64,000 bases of DNA. It comes from Trema orientale (taxonomy: Eukaryota; Streptophyta; Magnoliopsida; Rosales; Cannabaceae). Numbering within the stretch: position 1 is the first letter of the stretch; every line of letters starts with the position of its first letter. The notes beneath the pieces were generated by a model, which saw only the letters and a list, made by a program, of their open reading frames with translations, was not told the DNA's origin and did not search any database. Where the stretch lies: contig JXTC01000316.1 of the NCBI GenBank assembly GCA_002914845.1, positions 303,967-367,966 on the forward strand, given 5' to 3'. Position numbers and translations under genes: made by a program. Below, piece by piece: positions 48,780 through 59,000 of the stretch.

Positions 48780-48990
48780 TTAGCTCTTGAGGAAACAAAA
48801 AACATGATAAAGTATGAGACATCTTTCTTTGAGTGTAGTGAAGAGGCTGAATAGCTGTCATAAATTAATAATATTCTGAAATAAATATCCCTTAAATCAT
48901 GGCATAAGGTATTTCAAATCAAGAAGTAACCAATTCATGACTTAACTAACTCAACGGCATTTATAAATAAAGCTTTTCGATAGCACAGTA
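48780..48990. repeat. Duplicated segment upstream of RABA5 (copy 1)
   Basis: Resembles 51780-51965 in direct orientation: GTGAAGAGGCTGAATAGC is shared exactly, followed by CATAAATT, ATAAATCTC/ATAAATATC, CATGGCATAA/CATAGCATAA and ATTTATAAATAAAGCT/ATTTATAAATGAAGCT. Each copy lies upstream of a RABA5-type gene, so it is part of the tandem duplication. Confidence 0.75.
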
Positions 48991-49771
48991 GAATAAAGCT
49001 CTTTAGACATGAACATATAAATATGTTACATAAGCCATATTCACAACTAAAACGGGCATGTCACTAACACGGTAAGTTGGTAACACCCTTAGGCCTTAAA
49101 TTTACGTCAAAGTTAAAAGACAGTACTGCCCTAAACAAACGAAAAAAAAAAGCAAATAATTAAAAATAAAAATAAAGAAATCAATCAAATTTTCATTCAT
49201 TTATGTTATTTTTTCACTTAAACAAAAATTGTGGTTCTAATGTAAACAAACTGTTTATTAAATGAAATTTTAATAAACAGTAGTAAGTTTTCTTGGGGGA
49301 TGTTTATTATATTTTGAAGAGTGTTATAGGACACACATGATATATTTTAATAGAGCTCACGGTAATAAAAAATAAAGTAGTCCTATCATCATTTTATTTT
49401 ATTTTATTTATGTATTTATTTTTGTTAAATTAGGGAGTACTAAGTGTACATAAATGTTGTGTAATTTCTCTTCTTCTTCTTCCTTTTTTTTTTTGGGTCT
49501 TTTTTTCCCTAAAAGAGAGAAAAAAGAACCTTTTTTTTTCTCTTTTTAAAATCTAGCTCTACGCGTTAAAGCCCAAGGAAAAAAAAAATATATTGAGCAA
49601 TAAAATAATAAAAACCCGCCAATTACGCAGTGTGTCTTCACTTACTTTCCACATTAATACTCACTCACTCAACCCCCCGGCCCCCAAAAAAAAAAGGGGT
49701 ATAGAGGAAAGTTAGCGAGTAATTAACAGGTGTAGAGTAGAGTAGAGTAGAGTAGAGGTTGTTAATTGAAA
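48991..49771 (+). promoter_or_regulatory. RABA5 promoter and leader
   Basis: AT-rich, with a pyrimidine tract at about 49470-49550 and a GTAGA repeat (49733-49757) just before the start codon. CCGCCAATTACGCAGT near 49616 resembles CCGCCAAATACGCAGT near 53324 upstream of the pseudogene copy, so the promoters are also duplicated. Confidence 0.5.
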
Positions 49772-50903
49772 ATGGCGGAGGAGGAGCAAGCTGGGGAGGA
49801 GTATTTGTTCAAGATAGTGTTGATTGGAGACTCAGCAGTGGGCAAGTCCAACCTGCTCTCGAGGTTCGCTCGCAACGAGTTCGACCACAACTCAAAGGCC
49901 ACAATTGGGGTCGAGTTCCAGACCCAGGTTGTCGATATCGATGGAAAAGAGGTCAAGGCCNCAGGGCTGTCACCTCCGCTTACTATCGTGGCGCCGTTGG
50001 TGCACTCGTCGTTTACGATATCAGCCGCAGGACCACCTTTGAGAGTGTCAAGCGCTGGCTCGATGAGCTTAGCAGTGAGTTTGTTATGGTCACATTTATA
50101 GATGTTATCCATTTCAATTCAATATTTGTGGGTACTCATATTTCATTAGAGAGAGTCGTTTGATTGAGTTAACCCATTTGGTTTGTTCTTGAATTTGCAC
50201 TTAGACTAATTGCCTCACTAATGTTGCGAAGCAGCTTTTTTTTTCTTTTTGGGTTCTCTTTAGTATAGTTGGGTGTTATGAGCTTCTGGGTTGCTAATAA
50301 TTTTGATGATTACTGCTTCTAACACTAACTGAAGAACATGAATGCAGCTGAGATTTTTGTTGTTGAAAATTAAGGCATCTCATGTAAGTGATAAAAGTCC
50401 TCTTTTTGGGATCCCATTTCAACTAACTTAATTTTGTGCCCAAAGGATCTTTAGAACATCTTTTTGAATCTCGTAGAAAACGTTTTTGTTGTGATTTTTA
50501 TTTGTTTATTTTATAGTGCATCATCTTCTGCAATCTCATTTGATGCTTATCGAATAGCCAATTGGTCCATGAATGATCTTTTACAGTTCATTGCGATACG
50601 GCAGTGGCGAGGATGTTAGTGGGGAACAAATGTGATTTGGAGAACATAAGAGATGTGAGCGTGGATGAAGGCAAAAGCTTTGCTGAAGAAGAAGGCTTAT
50701 TCTTTATGGAGACATCTGCACTTGAATCTACTAATGTTCAAACAGCTTTTGAGATGGTTATTAGGGATATTTACAATAATATCAGCAGGAAAGTCCTAAA
50801 TTCTGATTCTTATAAGGCCGAGTTGTCAGTTAATCGAGTCAGCCTGGTTAAGAACGGGGCAGACAAGCAAAGTAAGTTTAATCTCTCATGTTGTGCTCGG
50901 TGA
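49772..50903 (+). CDS. RABA5B: RABA5-clade Rab GTPase, likely RABA5b (small assembly gap in exon 1)
   Basis: RabA (Rab11-like) GTPases control trafficking between trans-Golgi/recycling endosomes and plasma membrane or cell plate. Exons are 49772-50074 and 50587-50903. G1 is GDSAVGKS (Gly19-Ser26) and the switch I Thr is Thr44. Exon 2 carries GNKCD (G4) and ETSAL (G5) and ends SCCAR, a double-cysteine prenylation site. At 49961 a single N interrupts exon 1. The segment that should carry [11 protein letters not shown] (G3, about 33 nt) is missing, and the frame resumes at [20 protein letters not shown]. This is an assembly gap rather than a mutation: the rest is intact and the pseudogene copy still has the G3 motif. 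RABA5b is chosen from the neighbourhood (lipase and SYNC2) as recalled in Arabidopsis. Confidence 0.88.
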
Positions 50904-51449
50904 TCACTGTGCCATTTGCTTTCGACTTCTCCAAAAGGAGGTCTCTGTTTCTTGCTAGAGTTGTTACTTGGGGCTTAAACTACAACTTTGTCATTCTTAA
51001 TTTGTATCTGGAGATCAATTACCAAGTAATATCATTTTGTAGTTTTGAGACCTTAAAGTGATTTGTATTACTTGTTTTGTCACATATAATCTCTACATCA
51101 CTTATGCTAAATCTTTTAATCTGGCGTCTTACATGTGAAAAACATTTGCCCGCCCTTTTGGCATAGTTCCAACAAGCTATATTTGAATCCGGCATTTACA
51201 TCTCTTGAAAGCGAAAATGTGTACTTCAGAAGAAATTTTAAATCGTAGTTGCAAAGAGTTTGGTGTAGTCACACTTTTCTTTCAATACGGAGGGTCCAAA
51301 GCTAGAATCCTCTCCCAATTCCGAAATTTAAATATAAGGCTCCATTTGGAATCTAGATTTCGGAGAGGGGGTGAAAAAATTGCAGGGAGAAGATTAAGGA
51401 AAAAGAAAGAGGAAATTATTTTTCAAGTTCCAAACGCAAAGACGAGCCT
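50904..51449. other. RABA5 3' region
   Basis: The first part is 3' UTR. CACTGTGCCATTTGC and CTTCTCCAAAAGGAG after the stop recur after the pseudogene copy (55737-55775), showing that the duplication covers the 3' flank. No gene is seen. The frame 51205-51639 partly crosses the lipase remnant in antisense. Confidence 0.5.
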
Positions 51450-51800
51450 CAAAGGGAAGCTGTGCACCAGTCCCTGGCAGCAGGGCAGGGACAGAGCCAT
51501 CTTAAGAAGAGAAGTTGTATCAGCATTCAGCACCCTCAAAACTCATATAAATGATGAATCATTGCGGGAAAACGAAAATGATAAACAAATAAAACCAGCA
51601 ATACGTCAAGAACAAGTAGCCGCAAGAGTTCGTACATGAGCCTCTAAGTAATCTAGTGAAATAACTGATACAAAACACTATAAATTTCACTCAAACCTTC
51701 AGGCAGGGGGGATTTCTAGTCATGAGATGATCCGGAATTAATTTTACTATTAAGATTTAGGGGATTCAGAATCAATAGAAGAAAAACATGTATGAAACAT
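51450..51800 (-). pseudogene. Remnant of the class-3 lipase/GTPase gene
   Basis: In the same orientation this segment matches 58030-58320, which covers the start of exon 12, intron 11 and the 3' part of exon 11 of the lipase gene. Shared blocks include GAGAAGTTGTA/GAGAAGTTTTA, AATGATGAATCA, CAAGTAGCCGCA, GAGTTCGTACATGA, CTCACTCAAACCTTCAGG-like and GAGATGATCCGGAATT. Deletions and substitutions destroy the frame and no other lipase exon is nearby. It lies 3' of the intact RABA5 exactly as the full gene lies 3' of the RABA5 pseudogene. Confidence 0.8.
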
Positions 51801-51965
51801 TTGTACTTTGATTGTTGTGAAGAGGCTGAATAGCCGACATAAATTCATATGCCCAAATAAATCTCATTAAACCATAGCATAATGTATTTTAATTCAGAAC
51901 TAATTATCAATTTATGACAATGAACCCAATCGGATTTATAAATGAAGCTCATCCAACATTAACCA
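51780..51965. repeat. Duplicated segment upstream of RABA5 pseudogene (copy 2)
   Basis: Counterpart of 48780-48990; abuts the lipase remnant, so the duplication junction lies near 51780-51800. Confidence 0.75.
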
Positions 51966-53526
51966 CTAAACTAAAATGGGTAATCAATATTATATCACCA
52001 CTTTTGGACTTTCCAAAATATCGTAATTAAAGAAAGGAAAGTAAATTAAGCTAGGTACTATTTTTCAGTGTTCGAATTTTGAAAAGTGGGACAAACACTC
52101 CAAGAGAACTAGTGAATGGTCACCCGAAGGAAAATGGAAGGATCTAGGATTTTTTTCTTTTTTGGGTTCAAATGACATTTTGAGTACCATTTGTCAAGAT
52201 TCTTTTTCAGAATTAGTAATAAAGCTTAAGACCTTTTTATGACCTCTTATGACTGGTAGTCATAAAAATTATAACGTTTACTCCTACACTACACAGGTTC
52301 AAATCCCCTTTTTTCCTCATGTTACTTTCATCGATCTAAATGGAACAGAGTAGTAGTAGGGATGAAGCCCACGAAGGTGGAAAGCTGGACAACGCAACAA
52401 TAAACCAACCCTTCATTTTTCGCAAACTATTTATTTTGGAGTTAATAATAAAAATCTGTTAGTTTTTTTTTTTTTTTTTTTTTGAAGCTTTAAAAAGTAA
52501 TTTGGTTAATCTCGTTTGAACCAGATTTAGAACTAATCAAAACAATTAATTGTGTAGCCATAAATCCCTCTGTGTTGACTTTGTACACTTTTCTATTGTT
52601 TAATTATTGATTACATTGATCCATTGTAGTTTTGAGATTATTAATTAATAATGGAAACAAGAACGCTAGTTGCCATATTCATTTGTGGTTTACTTGAAAG
52701 ACGTTTTATTGTTACCAATGGTTTTATTTTTTATAAACATATAGAGCCTGAATACATTTCGTTTTAAATGTTCAAAACCAAGCCAACCATAAATTATTGA
52801 TCTCATTGCTAACATAACCTGTATACATTAAAAAGGGGAAATTAAGTGCATTTTGCATTTTAAGCTCCAAAGTTTTTATACAAAATCAATCAAACTAGGC
52901 GAAATCAAGAGAGTTTATCAATATTGCGATTGGGAAGAGAAGAAGGAAGAAGAAATAGCATATATCAGAGAAGTCGAGCCAACCCTCCATGTATTTTCAT
53001 CTCCTCCAGACTTCAAAAATGTACCTTCGAACGTACACCTATAATTAAGTACTTATATCACACTTTGATGTGATTTATTCTCCTAATACAATGATCTTTG
53101 ATCTTTGATCATAAATATCCTGGACAGACAGAAATATTTAGTATAATTTTTTTAGTATGAAATTAATACATAAATTACTTTAATTAGGATTCGAAATCTC
53201 CCCTCTCACATACTCACACAATCTAAGAATCCTAGACCAAACTAGCCTCCTCAATTGATGACAAGAATCTTAAGTACGCTGTGCAGTCTAGCTCTATGGT
53301 CAGTTTGAGTAAATTTCCAAAGACCCGCCAAATACGCAGTCTCTAGGTGATTTACACTATTGTACTTTCCTCCTCTCTTAATTAAAGCTACTATATCAAT
53401 TTATATATCACCATCACATTGAAACACATTAAATATTCTTTTCTCACTCACACTCACACGAAAAGCAAGGCTTTGTCTTCTTGCTCCAGTAGTACTGCTT
53501 ACAGACAAAACAGAGAGGTGTTAGAA
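51966..53526. other. Region upstream of RABA5 pseudogene
   Basis: AT-rich. Poly-T run at about 52465-52484. Promoter-like similarity to the intact copy near 53324. No gene recognised; the frame at 52853-53044 has no recognisable content. Confidence 0.4.
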
Positions 53527-54378
53527 ATGGCGGATCATGAGGAGCAAGAAAAGAGGCGCCTGTTGTTGAAGATGTTGTTGCTGGGAGATGCGGAGGTGGG
53601 CAAGTCGAACCTGCTCACAAGGTTCACTAGAAATGAGTTCGCACACAACTTAAAGGCCACAGTTGGAGTTGAGTTCGAGGTCAGGCAAGGAAAAAAGATA
53701 ACGGCCCTGATATGGGACACCGCCGGGCAAGAGCGATTCAGGTCTCTCTCCAACGTTTACTTTATGCTGCACTCCTTGTTTACGATATCACTCGAAGGAC
53801 TGCCTTTCAGAATGTCAAGCGCTGGCTCGATGAGCTTAGCAGTGAGTTTCTAAGCAATTTTTTTTTTTTTTTTTAATTTATTTGATGACTATTGCTTCCT
53901 TAGGAAAATTATAGTAGAAAAAAGTCTCTGTCTGTTCAAATTTTGACGTAAAAGTATCGAAGAAGCTGTTAAGCATATATACATATATATTGTTAAAAAA
54001 ATGTGTTATTCCTTCACAAATTTCAAATTCTGAAATTAGTAAAATTTTAAAAAAAAAATGTGTGTTAAGAAAATGTTTAATCTTAAAATTTTTAAGGGGG
54101 GTGATCTTTAAATAACGGGTGGGAAGATTTTTTTTTTTTTATGACAAAAGATAACTATTTTCCTCTAATTTCACAATTACACAAGAGATAATAATAGTAA
54201 CTTTTGAAGGTTCTTTTATAACAAAAAAAAATGTAAATTGAGGAACTCCTCTGACATTTTTGGATGTGTAAAGTTTTCGCCAAAATTTGACAAAATATAT
54301 TTCTACGATAATTAATTTGCTTCTTTACACTGACTAAAGAATACATATGCAACCGAAACATTAATTTTAGTACATTAA

Positions 54379-55040
54379 AGCCAAGTTTGGAACGCAGATA
54401 AGGATAGGATTGAATTAAATTAATCCCATATTTAGTATATGTATATGAGAGAGATTGGATTGGATTAAAATAATCCACTCTAAAAATAATCCTCTTAGAA
54501 GGGGATAGATAATCTTATCCTCTTGAGAATTTGGGATTGGAGAGGATTATGAATTTGATCAAAAATAATAGAATGTTTTTGGAGTAGTAATAAATGGTAC
54601 TTTCGAAATTAACTTTTAAAAGTGGTAAAACCAAAAATGGTATTTTTCAAAATATTTTTTTATAAGTGGTACTTTTGCAAATAATTTTACAAAAATGTCA
54701 TTTTCCAAAAATAAGTTTTAAAAGTAGTAATTTTCAAAATATTTTTTTAAAAAGTGTTATTTTTAGAAAGAATTTTTAAAAATGATATTTTTACAAAATT
54801 GATTTCTAAAAATGGTACATTCCTAAATAAATTTTTAAAAGTGATATTTTTCTAAATAATCCAACCTCAAAATTCGTTATTTACCTAAAACTATGAAATA
54901 CACCTATCCTAACTTAAGGTAACATACCAAACATAGGATAGGATTGGACTATAATACACCCATCCAATCCAATCCAATCATATCCTTTAAAATAGTCCAA
55001 TCCTATCCTATCATATCCTCGTACCAAACGAATTTTCAGT
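54379..55040. mobile_element. Tourist-like (PIF/Harbinger) MITE in the pseudogene intron
   Basis: Left AAGTTTGGAACGCAGATAAG and right, reversed, TCGTTTGGTACGAGGATATG lead into inverted arms rich in GGATAGGATTGG. The TTTGGTACGAGGATA style is characteristic of plant Tourist-like ends. Exact borders and target trinucleotide were not fixed. Confidence 0.65.
54590..54870. repeat. Degenerate ~30-bp tandem array inside the MITE
   Basis: About eight loose repeats of the form AAAAGTGGTATTTTTCAAAA fill the interior between the two arms, varying as AGTGGTAC, AATGGTA and GTGTTAT. Confidence 0.75.
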
Positions 55041-55735
55041 TTCTAAAGGTGAAATAAAAAGTGCAGATGTGATGTAAGACGTTATTTCAGCATTTCTCAT
55101 CATGTATTTCAGATTTAAATTTGATATGATGTCCTCAGAACATTATTTCAGTAATGTCTAGGATTCCAGTTCCACTAAATTTAATAGCAAAATGGGCATT
55201 AGGATCTTTAGAACATCAAAAGCATATTGAAAACATTATTGGTGAATCATTTTTTCATAGTGCATTCTCTTTTGCAATCTGATTTGATACCTATTGTTCA
55301 TATCTTTTCTTCCAATATGTTTCTTCAAGAATAGATTATGAATGAGAATTCATTTTCATATACGTCCCCTTTAATTAACGCCTAGCTGATTGATTACTGA
55401 ATGAATTTAGAAGCTCAATGCCAAAAAACGACAATTACGAGGATGTTGGTGGGGGAATAAATGTGACTTGGAGAACACAAGAGAAGTGAGTGTCGATGAA
55501 GCCAAAAGCTTTGCTGAAGGAGGCTTATACTTTATGGAGACATCCGCACTTGATTCTACCAATGTTGAAACAGCTTATGAGATGGTTATCAGACATGTCA
55601 TACAATAGTATGAGCCGGAAGAGTCGAAAAAATGTTGATTCTTACTTGGACGAGCCGCCACTCAAAGGAGTCAGCCTGGTTGAGAATGGAACAGACAAGC
55701 AAAATAAGTATAAACTCTCTTGTTGTGCTCGATGA

Positions 55736-56095
55736 TCACTGTTCCATTTGTTTTCGTCTTCTCCAAAAAGATTTTCTTGCTTGAGTTGGTACTTGGTATT
55801 TGTTTTACTTGTTTATTTTCACATATAATCCAAGTCACTGATGCTGAATGGTAACGAAGCATCTTTTTTTCCCTGGTCTGACTCTAAACGCTTTGAATCC
55901 CGCATTTAGTTCACTTGAAGCCGAAAATTTCTTTAAATTTTAAAATCTTGTTCCTCTGCCAGTAATAATTTACATGAATAGAATGAATAAAATGGATGGT
56001 CACCAGCTGGTAGTAACGCAATAGATATTTACGACTAACATTGAGATTACAGAAAAGTTACCCCTACTCCTGATAGTAGAATATGTGAAGTGAGC
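55736..56095. other. Convergent region between RABA5 pseudogene and lipase gene
   Basis: Shares its first ~45 bases with the 3' flank of the intact RABA5. No gene seen. Confidence 0.45.
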
Positions 56096-59000
56096 TCAGG
56101 GCTTTCTCAAAGCAGATGCTGCACCCATGACCACAGCCAAGACAATGCCAAGACCAGCTCCAACAGAAGCACCCACTGCTGCAGCCGTTATCGAATTCGA
56201 TTTGGCGTCAGAGTCTCGACCTGCGTCTACATCCCTTGCACGGTCTCGGGCCAGTTCCAGCAAAAGCCTTTCTCTAGAAAGTTCCTTTATAAGGAGAATA
56301 TAATTTATGAAGGAAACTCCAGTCAGTAAGTGCTCATGAAATGAGTCGAGGACCAAGAATGCATCAAACAATATAAAAGATGTTATATCACAAAACATGA
56401 AAATGGTAGCCAATGTCTTGAATGCGTCAGCCTACTAACATAAAGAGTAATGATATGAACACCAAAATCTTGCACAAAAAACTTACACCAGTGAATGTGT
56501 CATGCATTTCAGACACTTCTTATTTGAAAATGGGACCACACCATTTAAAATTATACCGCTAAAATCATGCTAGCATCATTTTTTAGTGTAGGTTTTAAAT
56601 AGTGTGGTCCCACTTTCAAAAAAGAAGTGCATCAAATGTATGCCACATCAATTAGTGTAAGTTTTTTTCGCAAGATTTTAGTATCCCTATCATTATTCCC
56701 TAACATAAAATGATCTTTGCGGCTTTCCTAAAACAAACCCTTTCCCATTTTCTAATTCATTCTCATCTTATGTGAACCAAAAAGAACCGAAAACCCGAAA
56801 CACAACATAATAAAAAGACAATATAACTTAATTAGATGTTTCTACCTCTAAGGAGGCTTCCTCATGGGACCTTAACACGCGATGGGTCAGTTGACAAAGT
56901 GAGTTGACACCCTCCACAGGTAGAATGGTCTCTTTTCTCTGGAAAGGTCTCTGCACAAATTTAATTGGAGCATAAATGAACCGTTGGGCTCCCACCCTAT
57001 TATCAGAATTTCCATCAGTAGCACCCAAAGACAGAGAAGCAGTAGCAGCACTGTGAATGACATATGGGCAGGAATTTATGACTCCTGTGGTGCTTGGAGA
57101 TGCTTGGTATGCCTGAATAACACCATCAATCACAGCCTTTTGTTGATGTGCGCTGACAGAAAATTTGTTAGTTATGGCAAGAATCCAAGGGATACCAAGT
57201 GATTTTGCTTCATCCAACAGAAGTGAAAGGGCTGGCTTCTGCTGTGACGCATTTGAGTAGCGAGGTATTCTATGGGACAGGTTATGTACAAGAATAACCA
57301 AGTCAGTTTTTCGATTAAGATCACGAATGCCTGTCCATAATTCATCTCTAAAATGAGAGGCCTCCATATTCAGCTCCTGCAATAAAAATTTCAGATATAA
57401 GAGATGGTTAAGCAACAGATAGAAAAAAATTTTCTTAATGGACCTTAGTGCAAGTAGCAACAAAAAGGCGGCCTAATATATGTATCGTCAATGGATTTCT
57501 GCTATATATACATATTTATACAAATATATATTCACTTTTTTGGGGCGATTAATGGATGAAAGAACTGGAACTTAGCAGCATACAGGTATTTATCCATTAA
57601 TCATTTTGTGGTCATTAATACCTTTGGGGACTAAGTGACTTAGTCTAGAGTATCTGGAAATGTATTTTCTATATTCAGAACATCAGGGAAAAACTAAAAA
57701 ATAAGAAGCAGAAAAAGAAAAGGACTACATGCAAAAGCTCCCCATAGAACAAGAAATGGAAAGTTTTATAATTAAGGAAAAATAAAAATTCCATAACAAA
57801 CTACAACAACTGAATATCACATGTTCAGTATCAGGTGTAATACAAAATAAATATGAAATCAAAATAACTCTATTAAAGGAGGATGTAAGTTACCTGCAAA
57901 TTTATTCCAGCTGAATCACAAAAGCATAAACCCCCAGCAATACCTTCTTGGGCATCAGTCTCTGGAAGCAGATTCTCAATATTCGTAAAAGTAGTTATTC
58001 TGCCCTGAGACAATATTGCCTTAAAAAGAGAAGTTTTACCAGCACCCTGCACAGCCCGTAACACATATTAATGATGAATCACTTGGGGGAAATAAAAATC
58101 ATGAAGAATTAAAAACATCAATACCTCAAGACCAAGTAGCCGCACTCTACGAGTTCGTACATGAACTTCTTTGGAAACTGTAGTGAAATCACTGGTACAG
58201 AACACAAAAAACTCACTCAAACCTTCAGGGCGGGGAGAGTTTTCCTCATGAGATGATCCGGAATTTATTTCCCTATTAAGATTAGGGGCTTCAGAATCAA
58301 TAGAAGGAAAAACATGCATAAATGCGTCTGTTCCAGTTTGATGCATTGGCGGGCGTCTCAATGGAGCTCCAACCAGGACTCGCATTTTTTGTAGTTCTGG
58401 CTGTAACCCATAAGTTGGAGCTACAGGGAATGATTCAACTGTAGTTGAACACCTGAACAAGAATATAATGTGATCAAGTACGAACTAGCTCATTACATAA
58501 TGTTACAATACACATAATTTCATCCAACTCGCAAATATAAACTGACACTGCATATCGTTACTGACAAAGCATAAAAAGCTCTCACAGAGTATCACTCTCT
58601 ACTTTCAGAAAGCAATTGATTGCCACAAGTGTTGTGACTTGAATAGCTAGTGACTGGAAAAGGGGAATATGCAACATTCTCCCATAAGTTTTAACTCACA
58701 GCTCGACATGCTAAGCCTTCTCTGCTGCTAGTCTCAAGCTAGAAATAAGGTATTAAAGGTAAGGAATACAGCAATGAAGACCAAAACTAAAAGTAATCCT
58801 AGGTCCGCAATGATTCATTCTCAAACTATAATCTCAACTATAAGAATGTATCTGATGGATGTGAGAAAATGTGTATCATCAATTTGCAACAAAGGAAAAA
58901 GAAAATCAAAGGTTATGAAAGCCTGAATCCAGTCATCCTCGTATAATCTGTTGGTTTTATCCTACAAGCTATAGCATTCGATACCAAAATAATTTTAGTA

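Larger units (their letters stand above)
53527..55735 (+). pseudogene. RABA5 pseudogene (tandem copy)
   Basis: Exon 1 (53527-53841) opens [18 protein letters not shown] and keeps GDAEVGKSN (G1), [10 protein letters not shown] (switch I) and [10 protein letters not shown] (G3). After NVYF about four or five codons are lost and the frame shifts, although the remainder still reads [20 protein letters not shown] in another frame up to the same splice donor (GTGAGT) as the intact gene. Exon 2 (about 55425-55735) has an extra G before the NKCD equivalent. It is shifted again near 55590-55600, then resumes to end KLSCCAR with the same stop context. At least three frame lesions mean no full Rab can be made. 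The intron is inflated by a MITE (54379-55040). Confidence 0.87.

Noticed and set aside
51205..51639. 144-codon plus-strand frame
   Set aside because: It partly crosses the lipase remnant in antisense; no family resemblance.
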